The notes under the pieces: generated by a model | The model's database searches: none | Seen by the model: only the letters and a program-made list of their open reading frames with translations | Told to the model about the DNA's origin: nothing | Part shown: positions 26,647 through 34,888 of the stretch, one piece after another | Layout of the letters: every line of letters begins with the position of its first letter | How positions within the stretch are numbered: position 1 is the stretch's first letter | Made by a program: the position numbers and the translations under genes | Assembly (NCBI GenBank): GCA_963764565.1 | Contig: CAVXTD010000008.1 | Coordinates: 1 to 64,000, forward strand | Length of the DNA: 64,000 nt | From: DATBLE01 sp963764565 | GTDB lineage: Bacteria; Actinomycetota; Thermoleophilia; Gaiellales; Gaiellaceae | Direction: 5' to 3'

Positions 26647-27954
26647 TTAGGTCGACTTGACCAGCGACTCCGGCGGGTTGATCACCGAGAAGTCGGTGCT
26701 CTTGCCGCCCTTGATCACGTAGATCGCGACCGGGCCACCCTTGACGTCGCCCTTCGCGTTGAAGGAGACGTTGCCGAGGATGCTGTTCTTCAAGTTGATC
26801 TTGAAGATCTGGGAAACGACGCCGGCACGTGTGCCGTCCGACTTCGCGATTGCCGACAGCATCGCGACGGTCGCCTGCGCTGCGTAGACCGAGTACGGGT
26901 CAGGCTGCTTGCCCTTGTTCGCCTTCGCGAACGCGGACAGGAACGCCTTCCCCTGGCCCTTCAGCTTCGAGTTCGGCAGGCCGGCGACGCTGACGTACAC
27001 GCCGTTGGCGGCCGTGCCCGCGCCGTCGACGACGGCGGAGATCGGCGTGAAGCCGTCCGGTGTGAGCAGCTTGACGCCTGTGCCGAGCACGGACCGCAGG
27101 TCCTTGATCAGCTTGCCGCCGTTCTCGCAGATCAGCGAGCCGATGAACACGCCGGTCGCGCCCTTGCCCTTGATCTTCGACGCGAGCGCCGTGTAGTCGG
27201 ACGCCTTCGGGTCGTAGGCCTCGAACCCGCTGACCTTGAGCCCGAGCTTCTTCGCCGCGTTGCGGACGTTCTCCGCGACGCCGAGGCCGTAGGCCTCCTT
27301 GTCGTTCAGGATGTACAGGTTCTTCGCACCGACGCGCTGGGCGAGCAGTGCGTCGGCAGCACCCTGATACTGATCCTGGGCGACAACGCGGGCGTAGTTG
27401 CGCTTGCCCGTCGGGTAGTACTTGTTCGGCTCACCCGCGGCCGTGCCGGGACCGGATGCCGTCAGACCGGTGTACGTGTTCGCCGGGCTGATCATCGGCA
27501 CGGGGCCGCCGGGGGCACGGTTGAGGATCGGGATCACGATCGCCGCGCAGCCGGAGTTGAACGTTCCGATCACGCCGATCACGTCCTTGTTCCGCGCGTA
27601 TGCGCTCGCGTTCGTCGAGCACTTCGCCGAGTCCCACTTCCCGGCCTGTGCCGTCGCGTCGTCACACGACTGGTAGCCGAGGGTGTAGGCGCCCGCCTTC
27701 CAGCCCGCCCCGTTCAGGATGAACTGGACCGCCTTCGTCATCTCGATCGTCTGCGTCCGCCCCGATCCCTGCAACGGGAGGTCGGATGCGATCAGGTACT
27801 TCGGGCTACCGGAGCCCTTGTAGACGATCGGAGAGCACGACGATGCGGGAAGCGGAGATGCCTGCTTCTTGCTCGTCCCGCCGGAACCGACGGCTGCGAG
27901 CACGAGGGTTCCGGTCACACCGACCAGGAACGCCACGAGAAGACGCTTCGTCAC
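26647..27954 (-). CDS. Branched-chain amino-acid-type ABC transporter substrate-binding protein
   Basis: The product of about 435 residues has a signal peptide (MTKRLLVAFLVGVTGTLVLA) without a lipobox, then a type I periplasmic-binding fold: YLIASDLPLQGSGRTQTIEM, DDATAQAGKW with CSTNASAYARNKDVIGVIG, PMISPANTYTGLT, LYILNDKEAYGLGVAENVRN and DGFTPISAVVDGAG. These match LivJ-like receptors, which capture amino acids, amides or aromatic acids. No liv permease or ATPase genes are adjacent, so it may be an orphan or a sensor. GTG 27954 is preceded by a good AGGAGGAGG site. Confidence 0.84.
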   Translation of the reverse strand: MTKRLLVAFLVGVTGTLVLAAVGSGGTSKKQASPLPASSCSPIVYKGSGSPKYLIASDLPLQGSGRTQTIEMTKAVQFILNGAGWKAGAYTLGYQSCDDATAQAGKWDSAKCSTNASAYARNKDVIGVIGTFNSGCAAIVIPILNRAPGGPVPMISPANTYTGLTASGPGTAAGEPNKYYPTGKRNYARVVAQDQYQGAADALLAQRVGAKNLYILNDKEAYGLGVAENVRNAAKKLGLKVSGFEAYDPKASDYTALASKIKGKGATGVFIGSLICENGGKLIKDLRSVLGTGVKLLTPDGFTPISAVVDGAGTAANGVYVSVAGLPNSKLKGQGKAFLSAFAKANKGKQPDPYSVYAAQATVAMLSAIAKSDGTRAGVVSQIFKINLKNSILGNVSFNAKGDVKGGPVAIYVIKGGKSTDFSVINPPESLVKST

Positions 27955-28067
27955 ACCAACCTCCTCCTTCGATTTGTTCGCTTCGCTGCGTGGTACCCCA
28001 GCAGTATCCGCCCGATCGACCGCAGGTTTCAAGTGGGACGCGCAGAGACCCGAGGTGCGGGGCTCGG

Positions 28068-28547
28068 CTAGCCTCCGCCGGCGATCGGCGGCGACAACCG
28101 GAACGTCCTCAGCAGTCCGTCCACGAGCTGCTGCTTCTGCGCTTTCGAGAGGCGCGATCCCGCGTGGAGCAGCCTGTAGTACCAGGGCGGCATCCCGCCG
28201 CCCGAAACCGCGTCGGCGATCTCTCCGAGGTCGACCTCCTGCGGCCTGTCCCACTCGGAGAAGTTGAGGGTCGAGCGGCCGCCGTCGACATCTCGCTGAA
28301 TCAGCCACGACTCGGGGGCGATGTTGCTGTACCACGGCCAGACGGTCTGGTTGCTGTGGCAATCGAAGCACGCGCTCACGGCGAGCGCGCGTGTCTGCGG
28401 GGAGTCCCAGGCCGGCTCCTTCGTCACGGGCGGGTTGGAATGGCCGCGGCCGTACGGGACCGCCTGGGCGAGCACGAACAGCCCGAGCGCGCCGGCCACG
28501 ACGAAGAAGGCGATCCGCTTGGCGCGGCCATGCGGCACCCAGCGCAT
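28068..28547 (-). CDS. Haem-binding (c-type) membrane-anchored protein, Haem_bd family
   Basis: The 159-residue product has an N-terminal membrane anchor (RIAFFVVAGALGLFVLAQAV) and one c-type haem motif in SACFDCHSNQTVWPWYSNIA, which with the NQTxWPWYxxxAP block typifies the haem-binding domain family. The tail contains GMPPWYYRLLHAGSRLSKAQ, a likely distal-ligand region, and ends with LRLSPP-like residues. Members are periplasmic small haem proteins of uncertain function. It stands alone between the binding-protein gene and a divergent 218-base region leading to the collagen-like gene, in which I see no further gene. Confidence 0.85.
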   Translation of the reverse strand: MRWVPHGRAKRIAFFVVAGALGLFVLAQAVPYGRGHSNPPVTKEPAWDSPQTRALAVSACFDCHSNQTVWPWYSNIAPESWLIQRDVDGGRSTLNFSEWDRPQEVDLGEIADAVSGGGMPPWYYRLLHAGSRLSKAQKQQLVDGLLRTFRLSPPIAGGG

Positions 28548-28765
28548 GCCTCGATCGTCGTCGCAGGTCGCAGCCAGGGCATCGGCGGCCGCTACGGATC
28601 GATCCGCTGCGGGCTTCTACTGAGGACCGCCGTCGGCCGGGCCGGCAGACGACATTCGTTCAGACGTACTAGCATGCAGCAGCGCCTCGACCCACCCCGA
28701 ACTCGCGTCCGATCTGTATCTGACAGGCTCCTGACCGGCCGAGGATCCCACCAAGGAGGTCTCTG

Positions 28766-29607
28766 ATGAGACGATTTCACCGCGTCAAGCCGTCACCGTC
28801 GATGGTCGTCGCCTCGCTCGCGCTGCTGATCGCGCTGGGCGGCACGAGCGTCGCCGCGGTGGCGGTCGCCGTTCCCCGTAACAGCGTCGGCACGCTCCAG
28901 CTGAAGACCGGCGCGGTCGGCACGGCCCAGCTGAAGAACAGTGCGGTCGGCACGGCCCAGCTGAAGAACAATTCCATCGTCTCGTCCAAGGTCAGGAACG
29001 GATCGCTGCTCAGAGCCGATTTCCGAAGCGGCCAGATTCCGGCCGGGCCCGCCGGGCGCCCAGGACCGGCCGGTATCGCCGGCCCAGCCGGACCCGCAGG
29101 TCCCGCCGGGCCGGCCGGGCGGCGGGGCCCGCCGGTGTCGCCTCTCCGGGCTACGTCGCCGAAGTGCTCTCGCAGACGAGCAACGTCCAGTCCGCGACCA
29201 CCAACCAGGGGTTCGGAAACCTCAACAACGCAAGCGTCACGGCGACAGTGCCTATCGGCGAGACCGACAAGCTCGTTGTCTTCTTCTCGGGGGAGAGCGC
29301 GTGCTACGACGGGAGCGCCGTGCAGAAGTGCCTGCTGAAGATCAACGTCGACGGCACCGAGATCAACCCAGTCGGCGCAAGCGGCGCCGACGATGTCTTC
29401 GACAACAATGACCTCGGCGAGAAGTCGGGCGGCGGGTTCAACCACAAGACGTCGGAAGACTCGGAACAGCGGGCAATCGTCCGCACCAGCGGCAACCTGG
29501 CGGCCGGAGCGCACACCGTGCAGGTTCAGTTTGCAACGACCAACTCGGGCACTGCCTTCCAGCTCGACGACTGGGCGCTCGTCGTCCAGCGCGTCAAGGT
29601 CAGCTAA
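28766..29607 (+). CDS. Exported protein with GTLQLK repeats and a collagen-like region (one frameshift)
   Basis: ATG 28766, preceded by AAGGAGG at 28753-28759, starts MRRFHRVKPSPSMVVASLAL with a signal or anchor helix. Three short repeats follow (VGTLQLKTGA, VGTAQLKNSA, VGTAQLKNNS), then Gly-X-Y triplets (GPAGRPGPAGIAGPAGPAGP). The frame breaks between 29130 and 29160 and resumes as SQTSNVQSATTNQGFGNLNN, a beta-rich C-terminal domain containing ACYDGSAVQKCLLKINVDG and ending VVQRVKVS. Proteins with this order are common in actinobacteria as predicted surface proteins; function unknown. The repetitive GC run is a likely place for sequencing slips. Confidence 0.8.
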
Positions 29608-29627
29608 CTCACTCGCAGCGATTACGT

Positions 29628-29656
29628 CTCGGGGACAGATGGACTCTGTCCCCGAG
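29628..29656. repeat. REP-like palindrome spanning the moxR start codon
   Basis: CTCGGGGACAG and CTGTCCCCGAG form a perfect 11-base inverted repeat around a seven-base loop that contains the ATG of moxR (29639). The stem could hide the start codon in RNA. The core GGGGACAG/CTGTCCCC resembles the palindrome in sufD. Confidence 0.6.
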
Positions 29657-30730
29657 GCGGCTGCCTTCGACGATAATCCGCCGGTGCACCCGGAGGGCGA
29701 GAAACAGCCCGCCGCGGATCAGCAGCTGGCCGAGGCTGCAGAGATCGGCGAGCGGCTGCTCGCCAACGTCGAGCGGGTGTTGCGCGGCAAGCGCGACGAG
29801 ATCCGCCTCGTCCTCGCCGCTCTCGCGTGCCACGGGCACGTGCTCTTCGAGGACGTCCCCGGCACCGGGAAGACGGTCCTCGCCCGCGCGATCGCGCGCA
29901 GCGTCGACGACTCGGTGTTCGCGCGCGTCCAGTGCACACCGGACCTCCAGCCGTCTGACGTCACCGGGATCAACATCTACAACCAGAAGAGCCGCGACTT
30001 CGAGTTCCGCCGCGGGCCGCTGTTCGCGAACGTCGTGCTGGTCGACGAGATCAACCGCGCGATGCCGAAGACGCAGTCGGCGCTCCTCGAAGCGATGGCC
30101 GAGCGCCAGGTGACGATCGACGGTCACACCTTCACGCTGCCGCAACCGTTCCTCGTGCTCGCGACGGAGAACCCGATCGAGTTCGAAGGTGTCTTCCCGC
30201 TGCCCGAGGCCCAGCTCGACCGGTTCTTCTTGAAGGCTCGGCTCGGGTACCCGAGCGAGGACGACGAGCTGAGCATCGTCGCCGACCAGCAGGACGGCCA
30301 CCCACTCGAGCGGCTCCGGCCGGCGGTGACGGTCGGCGACCTCGAGCGGCTCGGGAAGGCGCTCGCAGCCGTCTACGTGGACGAGTTGGTTCGCCGGTGG
30401 ACGATCAGGCTCGTGCGGGCGACGCGCGAGCTCTCGGAGATCACGATCGGAGCATCGGTCCGCGGCAGCCTGGCACTCGAGCGCGCCTCGCGGGCGTGGG
30501 CGCTCCTGAACGGCCGCGGCTACACGACCCCCGAGGACGTCGAGACGATGTTCGCGCCCGTCCTCGGCCACCGGCTCGTGTTCTCGCCCGCTTTCATCGC
30601 GGAGGCGCGCGGCCGCTCGAAGGACGAGATCCTCACCGAGGTCTACCGGCGGTGCACCGAGTCGGCCCCGCCGCCCGAGCTCGCGGATCTCCCGTCGGGG
30701 CGCACTCAGCGGTGGATGCCGCCGAACTGA
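29639..30730 (+). CDS. moxR: MoxR-family AAA+ ATPase
   Basis: The 363-residue product contains the MoxR pattern: Walker A EDVPGTGKTVLARAIA, the ARVQCTPDLQPSDVTG segment, Walker B NVVLVDEINRAMPKTQSALL, sensor-1 VLATENPIEFEG and ARFFLKARLGYPS-type sensor 2 (seen as LDRFFLKARLGYPSEDDEL). MoxR proteins act as chaperones for vWA-containing partners. The acidic N-terminal extension (about 45 residues) is unusual in length. The next gene, DUF58, starts before this one ends (19-base overlap). ATG 29639 is chosen because the frame upstream runs antisense to the collagen-like gene's end and lacks likeness; the start codon lies in a palindrome. Confidence 0.92.
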   Translation: MDSVPEAAAFDDNPPVHPEGEKQPAADQQLAEAAEIGERLLANVERVLRGKRDEIRLVLAALACHGHVLFEDVPGTGKTVLARAIARSVDDSVFARVQCTPDLQPSDVTGINIYNQKSRDFEFRRGPLFANVVLVDEINRAMPKTQSALLEAMAERQVTIDGHTFTLPQPFLVLATENPIEFEGVFPLPEAQLDRFFLKARLGYPSEDDELSIVADQQDGHPLERLRPAVTVGDLERLGKALAAVYVDELVRRWTIRLVRATRELSEITIGASVRGSLALERASRAWALLNGRGYTTPEDVETMFAPVLGHRLVFSPAFIAEARGRSKDEILTEVYRRCTESAPPPELADLPSGRTQRWMPPN

Positions 30731-31632
30731 GCTTCCCGCTCGTCCCGCGGTGGCGGCCGGTCGGCTCGGCGTTCGGACGTCTGCGGGCGACCCGTCGCGG
30801 CATCGGCTCGAGCATCGCCGCCACCCGCCCCTATCGCCCCGGCGACGATCCCAACAGGATCGACTGGAAGCTTTCGGCCCGCTTGTCGTCGATCCGCGGC
30901 GAGACGGAGTTCGTCGTTCGGGAGGATTTCGCCGACGAGGCGCCGCGGGCGGTGGTCGTCGTCGACCGGGCACCCTCGATGTCCCTGTATCCCGATGAGC
31001 TGCCCTGGCTGAGCAAGCCGAGAGCGCTCCGCTCGATCTGGAGTGCGGTGGCGGCGGCGGCAGTTCGCGAGCTCGGCCTCGCCGGGTATCTCGACACTGC
31101 GTCGGGTGAGCGCTGGCTCCCGCCGCGCAGCGCAAGCGCGTTCGGCGACGTCGACGAACGCCAGTCTTCGGCGTCGTTCGACGGCCCGGTTGACGGCGTC
31201 GAGCAGGGATTCGAGCAGCTCGCCCGGAGCCGCCGCTCCCTGCCGCCAGGAACATTCGTGTTCGTCTGCTCCGACTTCGTGTACCCGCCACGTCCGGAAG
31301 CGTGGCTGCGCACGCTCGGCCTGCGGCTGGATCTCGTCCCGGTGATCGTCCAGGACCCGGTGTGGGAGCAGAGCTTCCCACTCCTCGACCGGCTGGTCGT
31401 TCCGTTTGCCGATCCCGGCACCGGCCGCCTGGTCAGGGTGCGGGTGTCTCGGAAGGACGCACGCTCGCGCCGGGACGCGCACGAGGCACGCCTGGAGGCG
31501 CTGACGGCCGAGTTTCGCAGCCTGGGGCTCGACTTCGTCGTGATCGGCGACGCGACCCCTGCGGCGGTGCTCGAGGCGTTCACCGGCTGGGCCGAATCGA
31601 GGCTCGCCCACCGGCGCGGCGGGTGGCGGTGA
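30712..31632 (+). CDS. DUF58 domain protein (BatA/B-associated vWA-like partner)
   Basis: The 306-residue product contains GIGSSIAATRPYRPGDDPNR and IDWKLSARLSSIRGETEFVV, which match the DUF58 core (RxYxPGDDxRxIDW). VVVVDRAPSMSLY is a vWA-like metal-site strand with a degenerate MIDAS (DRAPSMS in place of DxSxSM). Such proteins are encoded beside MoxR in complexes thought to assemble or activate envelope or metal-enzyme targets. GTG 30712 overlaps moxR by 19 bases and its TGA overlaps the next GTG, so the operon is tightly coupled. No membrane helix is seen. Confidence 0.88.
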   Translation: MDAAELSFPLVPRWRPVGSAFGRLRATRRGIGSSIAATRPYRPGDDPNRIDWKLSARLSSIRGETEFVVREDFADEAPRAVVVVDRAPSMSLYPDELPWLSKPRALRSIWSAVAAAAVRELGLAGYLDTASGERWLPPRSASAFGDVDERQSSASFDGPVDGVEQGFEQLARSRRSLPPGTFVFVCSDFVYPPRPEAWLRTLGLRLDLVPVIVQDPVWEQSFPLLDRLVVPFADPGTGRLVRVRVSRKDARSRRDAHEARLEALTAEFRSLGLDFVVIGDATPAAVLEAFTGWAESRLAHRRGGWR

Positions 31633-32505
31633 CGAGGCGGCTGCTCGGGACGGCGCTGCTCGTGGGCGCGGTCGTCCTCGTGGTCGGACTCGCGCAAGAT
31701 TGGTGGCAGGACGATGCGCAGGTCTCCGCGCGCGAACCGCTCGTGGCGACGGCATCGCTCTCCTCTCGTGCGCTCGCGTTCGGCGACCCCGTCACGGCGC
31801 GCCTCGACCTGCTGGTCGACCCCGGCGCAGTCGACCCGTCGAGCGTCCAGGTCGCGCCGCGCTTCTCGCCGTACCGCATCGTCTCGAGGAGCCTCGCGAC
31901 CCGTCGCAGCGGCGCGACGCTCCTCTCGTATCGCTACGTGCTCGAGTGCCTGCTCCCGGCGTGTGTCCCCACGCGTGCGGGCGAGCGGAGATTCCTGCCC
32001 GCGCTCGTCTCGTTTCGGCCGCGCTCGGGGGGCAAGTCGACACGCCCGGTCGACTGGCCGAGTTACCAGATCTCGTCCCGGATCACGGACGCCGATCGCC
32101 GCGATCCGGCGGCGCGGCTGCGAATCGACCCGGCGCTGCCGGCGCCGTCGTACCGGATCGCCCCGGCCACGCTGCGCGCGCTGCTGACCGCACTGAGCGC
32201 GGCGTTCGCACTCGTCTCGCTGGCGCTGGCGACGCTCGCCTTCCGCTCCCGCGACGCGAGAGCCTGCGCCGGACGAGCATGGGCTCTCGCCCCTTGAGCG
32301 GGCGCTGCGGCGGGTACGTGGCAGCGTCTCGGCTCGCGCCGCCGAGCGCCGGAAGGCGCTCGGCGGGCTGGGGCGGGAGCTTCGAGCCGTGAACCGCGGC
32401 GACCTCGCGTCCGATGCCGGCCGGCTCGCCTGGTCGGAGGACGCCCCGTCACCCGAGGCGACCGGCGCGTTCGCCACGCGGGTCGAGGAATCGCGGCCGG
32501 AATGA
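31629..32505 (+). CDS. BatD-like membrane protein of the MoxR operon (one frameshift)
   Basis: GTG 31629 gives an N-terminal membrane helix (RLLGTALLVGAVVLVVGLA), an extracytoplasmic beta-rich domain (ASLSSRALAFGDPVTARLDL, YRYVLECLLPACVPTRAGER), a second helix (ALLTALSAAFALVSLALATL) and a cytoplasmic tail. The open frame stops at 32297, but the tail in the next frame (LERALRRVRGSVSARAAERR to RVEESRPE) is clearly protein-like and ends at 32505 with ATGA overlap to the next gene. One inserted base near 32290 explains this. Two-helix BatD-like proteins sit at this position in MoxR-DUF58-vWA clusters; homology is by arrangement rather than motif. Confidence 0.68.
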
Positions 32506-33302
32506 GAGAGACGATCCCGCTCTCTACCGCCGGCGCGCTCGCACCGCACGCCAGGCGGACGCTGGTCGTCCGGATCGTGCTCGCCGCAGCGTTGATCGGC
32601 GCGCTCGCCGCAGCGTTCGCCGGTACACACGACACGAAGAAGGGCGGGGCGCTGCTGCCGAGCGGATCGAGCCCCGTGATCGCGCTCGATCTCTCGTGGA
32701 GCGTCTCGTACGACAAGTCCAGGCTGATCGAGCGGACGATCGGGGACTTCGCCCGCTCGGGGCGGCGGCTCGGTCTCGTCCTCTTTTCGGACACCGCCTA
32801 CGAGGCGCTTCCTCCGGGGACGCGGTCGGCGGCGCTGAGCTCATACCTCCGCTTCTTCAGGGGAGACGGCGCGCCGAACCCGTGGACCCAGGCGTTCTCA
32901 GCGGGAACGAGGATCTCGGTCGCGCTCGACCTCGCTCGTCGGATGCTCCGCCGCGATCGCGTCACCCACGGGTCGGTCGTCTTGATCAGCGACTTGGCCG
33001 ACGCGCCGAACGACCAAGCCGAACTGGCGCGCGAGCTCGTCTCGTACACGCGCGACTCGATCCCGATCAAGATCGTCGCGGTCAATCCGACGAAGGAGGA
33101 CGAGCGGCTCTTTCGCGGCGCCCTCGGCTCGGGGGGCGGGTCGGTGACGACTCTCCGCTCCGTGCCCGGGCAGGACAGCTTGCCGCGGACGCAGCCGGGC
33201 TTCCCCGTGGGCGTGGTCGTCGCCGTCGGGCTGCTCGCGCTGCTCCTGGCGCTGAACGAGGAGGCGCTGGGCGCGCTGCGTTGGAGGCGGGGCGAGGCAT
33301 GA
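32502..33302 (+). CDS. vWA-domain membrane protein (first of two)
   Basis: The 266-residue product has an N-terminal helix (VVRIVLAAALIGALAAAFAG), a von Willebrand A domain starting PVIALDLSWSVSYDKSRLIE (a MIDAS-like DxSxS with Trp in place of the usual residue), TIGDFARSGRRLGLVLFSDT, and SVVLISDLADAPNDQAELAR. A C-terminal helix (GVVVAVGLLALLLAL) follows. Such proteins face the periplasm and interact with MoxR/DUF58 partners. ATGA overlaps at both ends couple it to its neighbours. Confidence 0.85.
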   Translation: MRETIPLSTAGALAPHARRTLVVRIVLAAALIGALAAAFAGTHDTKKGGALLPSGSSPVIALDLSWSVSYDKSRLIERTIGDFARSGRRLGLVLFSDTAYEALPPGTRSAALSSYLRFFRGDGAPNPWTQAFSAGTRISVALDLARRMLRRDRVTHGSVVLISDLADAPNDQAELARELVSYTRDSIPIKIVAVNPTKEDERLFRGALGSGGGSVTTLRSVPGQDSLPRTQPGFPVGVVVAVGLLALLLALNEEALGALRWRRGEA

Positions 33303-33923
33303 CCCGCAGGCAGATCGCTCTGCTCGGCGCCGCCGGCGCCTGCCTGGCTCTCGCCCTCCTGGCCGCGCTGCTGGCACGAGACGTGGGCCGCTTGCACGCA
33401 ACGCTTCGCTCGGGCGACATCGCAGCCGCAGGGCCGGGTCGGGGTCCCTCGTCGACGGCGGGCGAAGTCGTGCCGTTCGGGCTGGCCCGGCAGGTGCTCG
33501 CGGTGGACGACGACCTCGCCTTCCGGCGGGCGGCAGCGCTCTTCCGACGCGCGTACACGCGCATCCCGAGCTTCGAGCGCAGCCTCGAAGGCTCGGCGAT
33601 CAGAGCTGCAGGCCGAGACCGCACTCGCGCACGAGATTCGCGCCGACCGCAATCGGCGTCGCGCGTCCACCGCGACCAATCTGCTCGGCATCCTGGCGTT
33701 CCTCGATGCGACCGCCACCGACGACAGCTCGACCCCGCTCGATCGGAGCGTGTTCGAGTTCCAGGACGCGATCCATCTCGACCCCGGAAACGAGCAGGCA
33801 AAGGCGAACCTGGAGCTCGTCTACCAGCAGCAGTCGGTACCGAACACGCTGCGCGGAAAGCCCGGTCAGCAACGCTCCTCGCAGTCGGGGGCGAGCGCGT
33901 CCGCGCAGGGGCACGGGTACTGA
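33299..33923 (+). CDS. Membrane-anchored TPR-like protein of the MoxR operon (one frameshift)
   Basis: ATG 33299 (overlapping the previous TGA) gives MTRRQIALLGAAGACLALAL, one membrane helix, then a helical domain (FGLARQVLAVDDDLAFRRAA, ALFRRAYTRIPSFERSLEGS). Near 33603 the frame slips; the other frame continues LQAETALAHEIRADRNRRRA, TATNLLGILAFLDATATDDS and FEFQDAIHLDPGNEQAKANL, a TPR-like hairpin, to TGA 33923. Position and TPR content resemble BatE/BatC in Bat operons. Length is about 207 residues. Function inferred from context only. Confidence 0.65.
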
Positions 33924-34888
33924 TGCCGCTCCATTTTCTGACCCCGATCGCCGGCCTGATCGCCCTTGCCGGGCTCGTGCCGATCGCCCTCGCCGCGCTC
34001 GTCGAGCGCCGCGCACACCGGGCCCGCCGAATGCTCGGCCTCCCGGCTCCCGGTCCCCTCGCGCGCATCGAGCTGCCCGTTGCGGTCGCCGCCGTCGCCG
34101 CCGTGCTTGGACTCGCAGCCGCGCAGCCGTTTCTCACCACCGAGCGGACACGGCTCACACGCCTGGACGCGGAGGCCTTCGTCGCGCTCGATACCTCCCG
34201 GTCGATGCTGGCGGCCGGCTCACCCAACTCGCCCGCCCGCCTCGACCGCGCCCGGCGGATTGCCCGGCGGCTTCGGGCCGCGCTCGCAGACACGCCCACC
34301 GGCCTCGGCACGTTCACCGACCGGCCGCTCCCGCTGCTGCTCCCGTCGCCGGACGCGGAGGCGTTCGACTCCGCGCTCGCCAAGGCGGTCGGGATCGAAC
34401 GGCCGCCGCCTCGCTCGACCGGCGTGACGATCTCGAGCTTCGACGCGGTTGCCCCGATCCCGATCGCCGGTTACTTCCGGCCGGGCGTCACGCATCGGCT
34501 GCTCGTGATCGTCACCGACGCGGAAAGCGAGACGTTCGCCGTGGAGACACTGCGCCGAGCGTTTGCAGGCCCGCCGAGAACCGGGGTCGTCCTCGTCCGG
34601 GTCGGCTCCCCCGGCGAGCAGGTGTTCGGGCCGACCGGCGCACCGGAACCGGCCTACATCCCGCCGCCTGCGGGCGGCGAGGCGCTGGCCGGCTTCCTCG
34701 AAGCCACCCACGGCCGCTCGTTCGGCGAGCGAGAGATCGGAGGCGCGATCCGGGTGGCCCGGGCGGAGCTCGGAACGGGCCCTCGCGCGCGCCTCGGCAC
34801 CGTGTCGGGACGGACCGACCTCGCACCGTACTTCGTGCTCGCCGCAGTGCTCCCGCTCGGCGTCGTGCTGCGGCGGCGAAACCTCTAG
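33923..34888 (+). CDS. vWA-domain membrane protein (second of two, BatA/B-like)
   Basis: The 321-residue product starts PLHFLTPIAGLIALAGLVPI, a helix plus the basic VERRAHRARR, then a second helix (VAVAAVAAVLGLAAAQPFL) and a vWA domain with intact MIDAS DTSRSMLAAGS, GLGTFTDRPLPLLLPS and RLLVIVTDAESETF. A C-terminal helix (YFVLAAVLPLGVVLRRR) re-enters the membrane. This layout is that of BatA/BatB. The TGATG overlap with the previous gene and the overlap of its stop with the convergent hsdM stop are notable. Together the six genes suggest a chaperone complex at the envelope. Confidence 0.88.
   Translation: MPLHFLTPIAGLIALAGLVPIALAALVERRAHRARRMLGLPAPGPLARIELPVAVAAVAAVLGLAAAQPFLTTERTRLTRLDAEAFVALDTSRSMLAAGSPNSPARLDRARRIARRLRAALADTPTGLGTFTDRPLPLLLPSPDAEAFDSALAKAVGIERPPPRSTGVTISSFDAVAPIPIAGYFRPGVTHRLLVIVTDAESETFAVETLRRAFAGPPRTGVVLVRVGSPGEQVFGPTGAPEPAYIPPPAGGEALAGFLEATHGRSFGEREIGGAIRVARAELGTGPRARLGTVSGRTDLAPYFVLAAVLPLGVVLRRRNL

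Noticed and set aside
29040..29135. Short direct repeats suggesting a CRISPR or VNTR
   Set aside because: They are Gly-Pro-Ala codons of a collagen-like region with no spacers.
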